This document shows, piece after piece, positions 38,011 to 51,350 of a stretch of DNA of 64,000 nucleotides. The stretch's first letter is position 1. Each line of letters opens with the position of its first letter. The stretch is from Tetrahymena thermophila SB210 (lineage: Eukaryota; Ciliophora; Oligohymenophorea; Hymenostomatida; Tetrahymenidae): assembly GCF_000189635.1 (NCBI RefSeq), contig NW_002476406.1, forward strand, positions 124,001-188,000, in the 5' to 3' direction. The translations under genes and the position numbers were made by a program. The notes beneath the pieces were generated by a model. That model was not told the origin of the DNA and ran no database searches. It saw only the letters and a program-made list of their open reading frames with translations.

Positions 38011-41000
38011 ATGGAAAATGAAATCCATGCTTTGAAGGAATAGCTCTCATAGTAGTAGATACAAATTAAAGAGTTTCAGACTAGTTTGAAAAAAAAAGAA
38101 GAGACTTTAGTTAATCTTACAAAGTAGAATGAAAGAATATCTTAAAACTAAGAGAAATTATAGAGGCAATTAGATATGTTTGAAGAATTGACTACAGATT
38201 AAAAAGGAAAAAAAATATAATACAGTGTCAAAGCTAATTTAAAAAATGAAATCATGTAAAATTTAGTTGAGGAAATTTGCTTTTAGCAGAGCATTGCAAA
38301 ATTAGAACAAAAAATGTAAGAAATGAATTTTAATATAAATCAAAGGATCTCTCAAATTTAGACAGATTTATGCAATGTAGAAGTTTTTTGTAATAAAAAT
38401 ATGGCTAAAGTTTAAGAAACTGTAGAGGTTGTTAATGATTTCGAAAAAAACAAGAATATTAGCAAAGATTTTTTGCAAAAATACGATTCTTTAATGAACT
38501 TGTTGTAAAAAAATGAACTTATATAAGGCGAGGTTAAAAATAGATGTGAACTACTTGAAACCTAGATGGTACGCAAGGTTGATATAAATGATGTAGGAAA
38601 GCTTACTGAGTAAATTAAAGATGGATTTGTCTCAAATAAATTATTTACCACTTAGCTTGAAAACGTTAAACAATAACTTTACAATGAAATAAAAAGAAAA
38701 ACTGACTAATCTTAATTTGATTAACATGTTTACTAAATAGAAGCTAAATTAGAGTACATTAAAAATACTTTAAGAAGCTAACCGAAAAATTAATAACCAT
38801 CAACTGTTGTCAAGGTAGTTTAAAACTCAAAGTAAAAGGTTGAAAAAGAAGAGGAATAAGAAAGAGTACCTCAAATTGTTAAGTAAGAAATTTAGATGCA
38901 GCAAATTATAAAAGAGGTTCCTGTTATAAACACAGAAATAGTAAATGGTTTAGAAAAAAAAATAGAATAACTACAAGTTGCTATGAATAAGCATGCAGAG
39001 GACTTTAGTACATAAATCATAGACTATTAAAGTTAAATTATGAATATAAAATCAAACTTCGATACAAAATTTAAGATTTCTTAAGGTTTAGTGTAATCTG
39101 CTTAAACATCTGCAAGCGAAGCTGTAAAAAGAGGCAGAGAAGTTGAGCAATATGTCCTTGATAATATGTTAACAAAAGATTACATAAGCTAATTCTAAAA
39201 AAAAATCAATGATAAAATTGATAATTTTGATAAAGGGTATCAAGAAACAATAGAGAAACTGACTTAAATATCAAATAGAGCTACTGATTCATTAGGAGAC
39301 TTAGCAATTAGATTAAGATTGATTCCAACCAGAGAAGAACTTATCGAAAGGCTTGAATTTGTCTAAGCTGTATCAACCGATAATATATAAATCAAAATGG
39401 ATATTTAAAAAATTTTAGATTTGCTAAAAGAGCATGACGAATTTTTCTTATTAAAGGTAAATTTATTATAAAAATGTTGAATGAATATTATATTTAATAA
39501 AAAAATTGACAGATTTTAATCTTAATAAAGTAAAAAAAATTTGATTTAAAAAACCAAAAATTAAAATTTTTCAAAAAAATAAAATGATTAAATAATACAA
39601 AAGATCACTAAAGCTTCATTAAACTTCCCAAATAAGATCAGATAAATAGATATTAAAAGAAATTATTTTTACAAAATGTTAAATTTAAATTGATTTTAAA
39701 ATTTAATTTTTTAGGCAAACAAAATTGATTTAAAGAGATTAGAAGATGAAATTGAAGTGATTAAAAAGAAAGAGCCTGATTTTATAGTTATGTAATGCGA
39801 AAAAGATGTTACTTAAATTAAAGATGAAGTCAAAGAATTCTAAAAAGAAATTATTGATTTTCGTGCAGAGATAATAAAAATGCTTAATTTTAGTATCTTT
39901 GAAGAAGGAGAATTAGAAACTTATTAAGAAAAGCAAAAATAAAAAGTAAGCTATAATAACTTTTCATCTAATAATAGGAATTCTTATTCACCAAATTTAT
40001 CTAATAATTAAACATAAAAATAAATTAATCCTTAACCATTAAGGACACAACTATAGGCATAATAAAACAGAAAAACATCTATAATTAATTAATAATAAAA
40101 AAATAGCAAAAATAATTCAAAATAGTCTAGTGAGCGTGAATCAGCACTTTAGTTAGAAGAGCAAGAAACAGGTTTATTCTATTATGATAATAATAACAAA
40201 TTTATATATTATTGTAAAAATAGGGAGATATATATTTCCTTGGGTTGACTAAATCAGAAATGGTATCTTTGACACTTATTCAGTTTATGATGTTTTGTAC
40301 ACAAAGGCTAATCACTCGTAAGTGTAGGAACTTTTTGACAAGAAAGCAAATAAAATGGTTGTGGGTAAATTAATGGATATTGTTAATAATATGAAGAAGC
40401 AGCTTGTTTATCTTGTTGTTGGATAGAATTAATTAATAAAAACTATAAGTAACACAAGCGAATAAGCTGGATAATCGCAAGGAACAAAGGAAGAAAATCG
40501 TCATAAGAGAGAAATAGAATTATAAAGTTTACTTAGATAAAATACAAAACTCTTAGTATGGATTTCTTCTTAAGATTTAGGGCAGGATTAATAATTTGTT
40601 AAGAAGTTAAAGGAAAAAAATGCAATTACAGTAGATTTCAATATGATGGAGCAAATGGTAGAAGAAGTATTTTCAAGATACCAACAATTACATAAGTTAT
40701 ATGTAAAATAGCCAAACATAAAATATACTCAAGAAGAAATTAAGCTGTTAGATAACTTTGTTAGGGATATAATTCCTAATAGATAATTATAGTTTGACGA
40801 TATATATAGAGAAGATAATCAATTAGAAGTAGAATAAATTGAGTTCGATTAAAATGACTTTGTGGCTGAAACGATGTAATCATAGCATATCAAATCAAAT
40901 AAAATCTTCAAAGAAAAATATGGCATGGTGTTAGGGACAAGCTAGTAATAATCATAATTATTGAATGAAAATTAAAATTATGGGATGACTGAACCTAATT

Positions 41001-41958
41001 AGGTCTTATAAAAATAATTGAGCAAACAAATATCTATCATTCCAACTAATAACAGTGATTTTACAAAATCTTAGCAATTAGAAGGTTCATCATTTACCTT
41101 TAAAAATAATAAAAGCAAGCTAAGAATCGATGCTTCAGATAAAAAAGATAAAACAAATAAATCAATTCATATTACTTAGCACACAAATTAATAAGAAGAC
41201 GAAGATAATTTATTTTTACAATCTATTCAAAAAGACACGCAACTTCTAAAGGATTCTTTGAATACCTTAATTACTAAAGATGGTTACACTAAAATATTTA
41301 TTTCACCAGAAGAGGCTGAATAAATAAAAAAAGATTCTAAATATCTGAAGTCCTCTTCTACTTTTATTTCTAAAAAAGCATCAACTGTTTCAACAACAAG
41401 GTTGATTGATTGATTATATTTATTTTCAATTGATTTTTATTCAAAGTTGACTATTTTTTTTTAAACTTTAAATTTTATTTCAATAGAGCACTTAAAAAGA
41501 CAGCTTGTACAAACTAATTTGCCACTAATGATAGCTAGGAATCAATACAATATTTAGATTTATTAGCAAGTTAGAATTAAAAGGTTCAAGAATAAAGGTT
41601 ACTGAATAACAATGTCATTACATAAAACATTAAAAAAAGAGATGCCTATAAAAAGTAAAAATAAAAATAAAATGTGAGTAAATTAAATTAAACCTAAGTA
41701 ACTCAAGGTTAATATATGCTAAATAACTCAAATTCAGACCTAAATCAAACATATTCTTAAAATCTCACTCAACAATCAATTGATTTAAGTACAAGTATAT
41801 CTAGACGAAATAAAAATTAAGCATCTTTCAGCCTAAGTAATAAAAAATAATTTTCCCATAGTGAAAATATTTCACCAAGAGAAGACCTGTTTAGTAAAAC
41901 AAATTACAAATAAAAACATAAAAATAGTGAAACATCTTATGACATAACAGACTTTTGA
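38011..41958 (+). CDS. long coiled-coil protein, 1183 aa
   Basis: Four exons: 38011-39456, 39715-40171, 40224-41400, 41487-41958 (introns 258, 52 and 86 nt). Sum 3,552 nt, TGA 41956-41958. Residues 1 to about 600 are almost continuous charged helix with heptad spacing (LEKKIEQLQVAMNKHAEDF, LEYIKNTLRSQ), which predicts an extended coiled-coil rod. A Ser/Asn/Gln linker follows. Around residues 635-790 is a more globular, conserved-looking block (GRYIFPWVDQIRNGIFDTYS, then KLMDIVNNMKKQLVYLVVG). The C-terminus is low complexity and polar. The overall form suits a basal-body, ciliary or cortical structural protein, but no family can be named. It converges on the helicase gene to its right, with only 173 bp between the two stop codons. 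Confidence 0.82.
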
Positions 41959-42131
41959 TATTATTAATTATTTACATTACTATTTACAATTATATAAAAT
42001 AATATTTAATTATTTTATTTATTTATATAGAATTAAATTTCTAAATTAAAAAAAATATTAATGAATAATTAACAACACATAAAACATATATTTAACAAAA
42101 AAATGTTATATTATACTTATAATAATATATA

Positions 42132-45100
42132 TCAATTCAAATTAACTAATTATTGTTTGATGAACATCAAATTGTCCAAAACATCAAATTCTATTTTTAA
42201 TGTTTTATCAATTTTAAATTAATCAAATATTTATTAGAGTTTGCTAATTTACTCTTATAATTAAGATTTTAGTTGTTATTAAGCTATTAAATTTTCTTAA
42301 AAGTTTTTGAATTCTTCTAGCTTTAAAACTAATTTTTTTTCTTAATTTCCTAGAGCTTCAAGCTTTTCTAATGAGAGCATGAATTGTTCGCTTGAAACGA
42401 TTTCATTTTAACTTATTTAGTTTAAAATTTACTTTCTTGATTTTTAGAAGATTTTTATAGCTTTTGTAATCAAATCCTTTAAAGTATTTTCTTTACAAAT
42501 TAAATCACAGAGTTTTTATATTTGAGTTTCTTTATCTAGCTTTTAATGAATGTAACCAATAAAATCATATCTCTAATAAATTTTTTAATGGTTATAATTC
42601 AATTGATTGTTTTGATTTGAATAAATATTTAGATTTTTTAGTTCTTATGTAACTATTTATTTTTCTTCTCTTTTTTTTTGATAAAAATTATTCTCATTTT
42701 ATGTGTCTTTTTCTAAATAGTTTACTTTTATTTAATATCTTTTACTCCTCAAAAAATATAAACTCTATAAATGGTGTTACTTAGTATTTTTTAAGAGTAT
42801 TTGAAGACTTCTTAAATATTTATTGTCTAATAAGTAGATTAGTGTATTAAAATATCGACTCCTAAAAATATATAGTCTTTCTTGATAATTTTAAAATTGT
42901 GTTTCTATTTAATCATAAAAATAGAAACGTGATTTGTTTCTTTTTTTATCATAATTTATCATCTATTTTAGGAATTATGAAAAACCTTCCAAGAATTCAT
43001 ATGTAAAAGAAAAGTTATAATTTGAAAAGGCTAAGAGTGTTGCATAAACTATTATATTATTAATTTTAAACTTATTAAATGAATGAATTTCTATAATTTA
43101 AACACAATTAAAAACATTAACAAGATAATTCTAGCAAAGCATTTTATTAAAATAGTTAAGCTTTTCAGAATTTTTATTTTTATTTATAATAATTATTTGT
43201 TATTGAATATCAAAATATTCTACCTATTCCTCTAAAATATCAAGATATTCAAAATCTTCTATGGTAATATGTTTTATAAACTCACTTAAGCTGGTAAGTA
43301 ATAAAAGATTCTTTATTTTTATTTAAAAGTGAATTAATTTAGGTAATTAAATTATTTAAAAATCTTACTGTTATTTTCTAGTCTCTACCTTTTATATGAT
43401 GAATTATTTCTAAAGCATTTTTGCTATTATAAATCAATTAATTTTATTGTTTTGAATTAAAAAATTAAAAGATTGCTTTAGCCAAATCACAATTTAATTT
43501 CATTTACTATGGAATAAAATGAGTTAACTACCTTATATGCATCATCGAAAAAATGTACATATACCCTTCTAAGCATTCAACAAATAGATCTTTTTACTCC
43601 TTTTCTTACAATTTTTAATTAATTATAATTTAATCTTATAAATCTTCATCTTCATCTTCATCTTCATTTTATAAATCTTCTTCAAGAACCTCAATATTAT
43701 CATTATCGTCATCACCAAAATTTTAACTACCAAGATTCTATTAACCCACCAAGTTCTCTTTATCTTTTAAATTCTATTACTACTATATTTCTGAGATATT
43801 GTCAGACATTAATTCTTATCCTATATTTTACAGCTCTTATTTTTAGTTAAACAAAATATTTAGTATATTAATTTTTTTTAATAAAATTTACCATTTTCAC
43901 ATTCAATTAAATTTCCTTGATTTTAACTTATTAATTTTTATTCCTAATTCTCTTCTTAAATGACTTATATAGAAATTTATTGATTATTACTTTATAATCC
44001 TAAATTATTCTATTATTATTAATAATTATTTAATTATAAGGAAAATTGTGTGTTAATTATTATAATTTTTTTACCTTATTTATATTAACTTCTTGTTGCT
44101 ATTCAGTCTCTTCTTTCTCTTTTTAATTTAAATCCTACATTTTTTTAGAGATTACTATAAATTCTTGAACAAAAAATGTAACAAATTAATTTTATTCTCC
44201 ATCATGAATTTTTGATTACAAATTTTTATTGAATTAAATAAATAGGCCATTTTTAATTATGATATATTTTAATCTAGTTAATTCATAACTATCAATTTAG
44301 AATAACTTTTTAAAATATATTTCAAAAGCTTCCTCAGCTTATTCATCATTCAACTAATTTTATTTTTTAATTAGTTCAATCTGCTTGCTAATTATGTAAG
44401 AAAATTAGGATTTCATAATAACCTTTAGTTCATTTTACAAGTACAAAATTTAAATTGACTAATTTAATTGAGTTTAATTTTCTTCATAGTTTTTTGTTTT
44501 GTAACTCTCCTTAATTTTATAAATTAGATATTAAGAATACCCGATAATAAAATCTTTCAGTACTTATGCCTTTTTAAATAAAAATAATTTACTTTGGGTT
44601 TTATTTAAATTAAGTAAAATTTTACAATTCTTTTTTTTGAAAGGAGTATAGCTTTTTATCTGTAAACAGCTTAAATATTATAATTGGAAATGATTGGGAA
44701 AAACGCAAAGAGGTTAATAACCTATTGATCTTATTCATAAAACTAAGATTTTGAATCGACAAAGTAGAAATCAGATACATTGTAGTCATCCCAAATATTT
44801 ATTTAACTTTCAACTTGATTTTCAAATCTCGAACTATTAGGGCAAACATACCTGTAAATAAGTAAGTAAATACTAATTTTGAAATATGTTTTAAAATAAA
44901 GGAAACAAATATTTTACCCAAATATTGAACAAAGAGCATCTATAAATAATTTATTATCTTCCCCAAAGATTTTTTAGCTGCAGACTGAATTATTGTAGTT
45001 AATTATTAATGAAGCTAATCTAGTTATCTACTCTATTTGCTAGGTTTCAAAATCAATGAAGCAAGTTGTAAGAGATATTATTTTCATTCCATAGTAAAAT

Positions 45101-48100
45101 TTAAATAATAATTTTTAATATTCAAAAAATCTCATAAATATTTATTTGCGTGGATATTTGTCATCTATTATTTTCATTAATTCTTGTACTGAACTCAAAA
45201 AAACATCAATGAAATTTTTTTATTCATATTTTTAGAAACATTTATACTTGATTTCTTTTATTCTTAATTTGGCAATATAACGTTGTTCTTTAATTTATTT
45301 AAATTATTACAAACCATAATTAAAATTAAATTAGTATTAAGGAATTTTTTGAACTTTTTTATCTGAATTTTGTCTAATTTTCATCAGATTTTGTTACATT
45401 AAAACATAATCATAGATTTCTTTATAACTCATATTTTCCGAATTTTATTCACAATCTTCAATTATTTCATATGAAGATTTTAATATTTCAAAATTTTTAA
45501 ACTTTGACTTGGAAAATATTTAAAAATTGATTAAATGTTGATAAATTATATTCTTAAAACTTGATTTGCTCTATTTAAAGTAGTTCAAACTAAATAAGAA
45601 ACGATCAGAATAGGGTTCAATTTTTCTTTCAATAAGCTTATCATATAAACCTAAAAATGTTAAATGCTTTAAGTTTAAATTTTATGAATGATATGAATTC
45701 TATTAAAAAATTTAATAATCAGTAATGATTTTATCTAAAAAATTATTGATTTTTCCACTGTTTTTATAGTTTTGAAAGGCAAAATTGGCTATGCTAAGCA
45801 ATTGTAACTTTTAGTTATTAAAATACCTACTTAGCATTAACTAAATTTCATACTAATTAAAATGGCCATAAATTATAAATTGCATTAAAAATTATTAAGA
45901 TGATATATTTAAGCTATAATTATTGATTAACTATTCAAATTCTATGGATAAATTTTCTATTTATTTTTTGCTCATTCTTGCAATAATTATTTGTTAAAAT
46001 ATATCTTAAAATGGTTCTATGAATTTTTTATGTTAGTTTGAGAAAAATTATGAATTTTCTTGCTTTTCAATAACTCTTTAAAGTTAATAAAATTTTTAAT
46101 AAACACTTAATTCATTGTTAAGGAGAGAAGGATAATAATAGTTGATATTTTTTTTTAATTCCTTGTCATCAAAAGCAAAGGAAGTTTCAACCAGAGAATT
46201 ATAGAGTTTATTGAAATCTTAAGCATTATTTTATACAAATAAAACAAGTTCAATATCAATCAATGGGAAACTTTCCAAAGTTATATCGAATTCTATGTAA
46301 ACAGCTTTCTTTTTTTGTTATTAAATCTCATTTTGAGCTGATTTAAATTTTTCTTCTAGAATTAAAAGTAAATTGAGATAAAATATTTTAATTTCTCTGC
46401 TAATTTCTCTGATCATAATTTCTTTTTCCTCAAGTTAAATATCTTTATTTTATTTTATTTATTGAATCCTATTTTTACTTGCTTCGATTGCTAGCTCATA
46501 CTCTCCAAGTGTATATTATATTTAAGAAATTGTTTTAAAATCTTCTATTTTTTCTAAAAAATATAAGCTATCCTAAAACATTTTTTTTACTTGCTTGTAA
46601 ATTTGAATTTAGTTTTCACAAACAATTCTATTCATGAGATAAAGTTATTTTTCACTCTCAAACTTTTATTTATTTTGTACTATGAGCTTACTAGCATCGT
46701 CAGCTATTAGCTTTGCCTAACATCTAATTATTTTGTGATAATAAAAAATAATAGTTTGATTCAAAATTAATTACAGATGATAATTGCTCTAATCTCCAAT
46801 TCTTTTAAAGAAATCTCCTGCATATTTATACTGCTTCTTTTCAAATAAAATCTGAGCTTGCTGTAAAAATTAATCAGGATTTATTTTAGGTTCATTATAA
46901 ACAATATAAGATTTATGACATTCCTAATTGAAATGAAAAATATTTAAAAATGAATAAAGAGAAAAAATTTTTTATCACCATAATCAGCTTCTGCTATTCT
47001 TCAGTTAATAATTTTTCTTCAATCAAATGGTGCTTTTCGAAAAATATAGAAATTGGGTTCTTAAAGATTTTTTACTGCCCATCCAAATCTTCAAAAATAA
47101 AAACTCTTGAGCGAGCTCTACTAAAAGCTACATACAAATTTTTAATTTCTGGTATAAGTTTAGGAAACTCTTTACCATAGACTTTCTAAATATGAAATTC
47201 TAATTATTAGGTTTTCTCAACTATATTCATTTAAAATTTTTAAAAACAAAATATTAATTTTAATTAAATTACAATTTTCAGAGATATAATTAAGTACAGC
47301 CCAACAGCCTGTCGCTTTAAATGAACTACTGAGTAAATTATAGGTAATAACATCTTAAAACTCTAGTCCTTTTGACTCAAAGATAGTATATACTTAAAAA
47401 ATTGACAGCTGCACATCTTAATCTAATATTTTTTATATTTTCTCTTTTTCTGTATCATTTTAAACTAAAAATGCTTATAAGCGATCACAAATTCCAAAAT
47501 GTTTATCTAGATCACCTTTTTAATCATTTTCACTCAATTTAATGTCTTGAAATAAAAATTTTTTGAGATGATTAACATCATGGATAAGCAAAGGTTTAGG
47601 TCCCTATTTTTCTGAAATCTCTTGTTATAAGATATCAATAGAAGTTGGAAATAGAAGCTCTAATAGCCTTATTAAAGTGTTATTTATTGCTGTTATCTAC
47701 TGATGGCATCTAAAATTTTTTAATAACTACTCTTCAACAAGCTACTGTTATAGTACTAAAGTAGAAGGAAAATCTTCTATCATAAATCTTTTCTGAAAGA
47801 AAGCTTTAAGCTCTGTGAATCTAAAAGCTATTTCTTAGCTTATAGTTTATGCAGTATCTCCTCCCATAAATATATTTTATTCAGTTATAATTGTAAGCAG
47901 GTAAATTATCAAGCAGTTCAGATCTTGAACCTCATCAATAAATATATAATGAAAGAATCCATCGTTTGAAAAGTATCTTTTCTAAATAAAAAATATTTTA
48001 TAAGAGTGTATTAATATTATTTTTTTAGCTTACTTAAAAGATTTGTTTGAGAATGTAAATAACCTAATCATTTAGATCAAAGTACTTTTTGCTTATCTTC

Positions 48101-49755
48101 CATTTTTAGTACATCTGACAAATCTTATAAATATTGACTTTTTATTGATTATCTAAGTAATTTTTTGTCCTTCCAACTATATTAATATATTATTGGAGAG
48201 ATATCATACCATCATGTGATAAAAAGCTCTTTAAATGCCCTAATTATGAATTTATTTTGATTAATTTATTAATTTTAGAATATAATAATTAAAAATTGAA
48301 ATTAAAATTCTATTAAGTGATAGCTTTAATTTAAAAAAATATTCATTATTCATACTTAATTAAAATATTAAATTAAACAAATAAAAATAAGCTACTTAAA
48401 TTTAATAAATAAATTTATGAATAATATTAGGCAAATATTTAATTCATTTTAATTTAAACTTAGAATTGATTTATTTTAAATTTTAATTATTTTTTGTTTC
48501 ATAAAAAATCTCAAATTTAATAAAATAAAAGATGGGTGGATGAATCTGAAATTCTTTTAAAATAATTTTTTTAAAAGACAAGTTTTTTTAATTTTTAAAT
48601 TTTGAGGTTAATGAAAAAAAATTATTTTTTAAAAAACATTTTCAAATTTTTAACAGTTTTTAAAATTTTAACGTAAAATAACTAATAGCAAATAATTAAT
48701 GAAAAACTATGAAGTTTACCTGTAATATAAGAATTAATTTAAGAATAAGCAGTGAAGTAATCAACATTCAGTGTTTCTAACTATTATTTGTGCTCTTGCC
48801 AAAACTCATGTATGAACTATTAAATTCCTATTTCTTGATAAAACTCATCACCTCCTTTAATTTTTGATCTGATAAAGTTATTATTCTAGTAGCCTAAGTC
48901 ATTAAGGATTCTTCCATTTGTATCTCTTTTTAAAAAAGGTATGGCTAGATTTCCGTCTATCATATTTATTAGATTTCTGACAGTTGTAAATAATGGCCAT
49001 GTTTTAACATGCGAAAGAGAATGTGCTTCATAATTTTAAACATTTGAATTTGAATTTGTTATTGATCTAAAAGTTGTATGCACATCTTGTTTTAAGTAGT
49101 CAGAAATAGTGGTGAAGCATATCCTTAAATTTTTGATTGGCTGTACATCTTTTTCTTAGAATTTTTTAAAACTCATATCCATAGCTGATATTTTTAGCAA
49201 AGTGGATGTAGTTTTCCCAGTTCCTGATCTTCCTATAACAAGCGTATTCAATTTTGAGAGTAGAATTTTTTTTTCAGTTTCACTTAAATTGATCCCCTTA
49301 GGCTAGAGGAATTTTTTGTAAATATAGTTAAGACACACCTTTAGATTATGGTCTTGCTAAAACCATATTTGCTCAAATAAAGATTTGTTGCTATAGAAAT
49401 TGTTATCAAATGAGCTGAATAAATCCTCTTAATTTTCCAAATCCATTAGCTTAAGAGCATTCTATTCTTCTTCTAGGTGCTTCTCGTATGCCTCAAGTAT
49501 TTTTTGCTCTTCATTTTGCCTCAGCTTTTCAGCTTAATATTAAAAAATTTATTCAATATCAAACGAATTAGACATAAAATTACCTATTCTCTAGTTAAAT
49601 TGTTGAGGTAATCTTTGTGTCTTCTTCTTCTTTTTAAATTAAAAAAGATTTACAAAGCCTTCATCATCATCCACATCTTCTTCTTCTTGTAAATTAATGT
49701 TTGTATCATAATACCTTAAACTATGTAAAGCTCTCTATCTCCTATTATCATCCAT
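42132..49755 (-). CDS. giant UvrD-like/TRANK1-like SF1 helicase, paralogue A
   Basis: Ten exons: 49755-48720, 48239-48034, 47981-47298, 47185-46979, 46923-44918, 44851-44626, 44569-44075, 44009-43892, 43835-43369, 43310-42132. Sum 6,624 nt, 2,207 aa, TGA 42132-42134. SF1A helicase motifs appear in order: Walker A GRSGTGKTTS (about 175-184), Walker B FIDEVQDLNC (about 428-437) followed by GGDTAQTIS (motif III region), FESKGLEF (motif V region, near 610) and YVAFSRARSRVF (motif VI, about 660). About 1,500 residues follow that are helical, TPR-like in pattern, with an acidic Asp/Glu run near 43650. This layout, a split UvrD core plus long helical tail, matches the TRANK1/UvrD-like ATP-binding family expanded in ciliates. 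Motifs needed for ATP hydrolysis are intact. The substrate is unknown. The first intron (480 nt) is the longest in the window. Confidence 0.88.
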
Positions 49756-51350
49756 TTCTTAAATATATTTTTTTTTAATAAATTATTATAGAAATATTTA
49801 TTGATAACAAAAAACTACTCTAATATTTAAATCATAAAATAAAGTATTATAATTATGACTATGACATCAGATAATTGTTTATAATCTACTTCTTAATATT
49901 TCATATTTATTGTAGTAGTTAGTTAAAATAGTAAACATGAAGAAATTTTTTCATGAAAATACCATAAAAATTAAAGAAAGCATCATTTTTACTAAGTATT
50001 TGTGAAATCACAATTAATTACTTTTAAAAGAACCAACATTTTTTACACCTAAATTTTGACCAATTTTATTTAATTATAAAAAACATTATTAAAAATAAAA
50101 AAATCTAAAGTCTTTTTTCATTATTATTGGCTTATTAAAGTATTTTTTAACCTACAGCTTGCTAAAAGGATAATAATAAGTTTTACTGCTAGAGATATTT
50201 TATAAGAAAAAATATATATGATAATTATGTATATTTAAAAATATCATAGTAATATATAGAAAATAAAAAGGATTAATATAGCAGTACTAATAATATCTAT
50301 TTTATGTTAAATGTTTTCTTTTATAAATTTTTCAACATTTAAAACCAAAATAACTATATTTTATCTTATTTATAAAGTAATTGAGATAGAAAAAAGTAAT
50401 ATGATAAAGTTAGAAAGATAATTATAATGTTTATTAGCATTTATACAGTGATTTTATTGATATGAATTTGATTTTTTTTGAAATAATAAATATTTAAAAT
50501 AATCAGGTATAGTACTCTGTCTAAGAATAAATATACAAGCACACAGAATTCAGCATCATTTATACATCCATTTAAAAAATATTTTTTTTTGCTTTTGAAA
50601 ATATAGAAGAATTGTAGATTCGAAAGTAGTCTCATATTTAGGTAAAAATTTTTTTATTATTATATTACTTAAATTGGCTTTAATTTTCTTAATATTATAA
50701 TTATGATTAAAATTATGGCTTTGACTTAATTTAATAAAAAATAATAACTTAATATTCTAATAAAAATAAAACCTTTTATTTGGCTCAAAGCTTTGATTTT
50801 AAGTGTGGTAATTAATTTAGTTTTAACTAAGATTATTTAAAAACATTTTTAGAATTATAAAATAAAAGAAAATGCTTAAGGGTTTAACTAAATAATTAAT
50901 TATCAATAAAAATTTATTTTAAAAATACCACATTTATGTATAAAATAATTTAGCCAAAGCACATAAAAAATAAGAAAAAAAAAGTCATTAAATGGCAAAG
51001 AAACAGGAATATTCCTTTTACTAATATTTAATAAGAATAAAATGATATAACGCTTAATGATTTTAACTTATATTCATAAAATTTTTCAACAAAATTTTTT
51101 AATTTAATAAAAAAAATATAACAAATATTGCTCAAACAAAAGTAAAGATATCTATCTGGTCTTTTGTAAATTAAAAAGTAAACATAAGATTTATAAAATT
51201 AAGGTTGTAATAAATAAATTAGAAATTAAATTTTTAGAATAGCTTTAAGTTAAAAAGGTTGAAAAAAAATAAATTTTTAAGTTACAAATATATAATATAT
51301 AATAACACACATACGAATAAGGTTTTTTATTTTATATTTAAATAATAAAA
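49756..51350. other. AT-rich spacer between helicase genes A and B
   Basis: About 1.6 kb upstream of paralogue A and downstream of paralogue B. Its last about 100 bp (from 51249) is duplicated downstream of paralogue C at 61170. A CATATTTAGGTAAAA element near 50634 also occurs in the spacer upstream of paralogue B. No gene is supported. Confidence 0.6.

Noticed and set aside
46950..47180. Plus-strand frame of about 76 codons
   Set aside because: Antisense to helicase A exon 4, which contains motif VI.
50441..50635. Minus-strand frame between helicases A and B
   Set aside because: Short, A/T-biased, no homologue recognised and not conserved in the B-C spacer.
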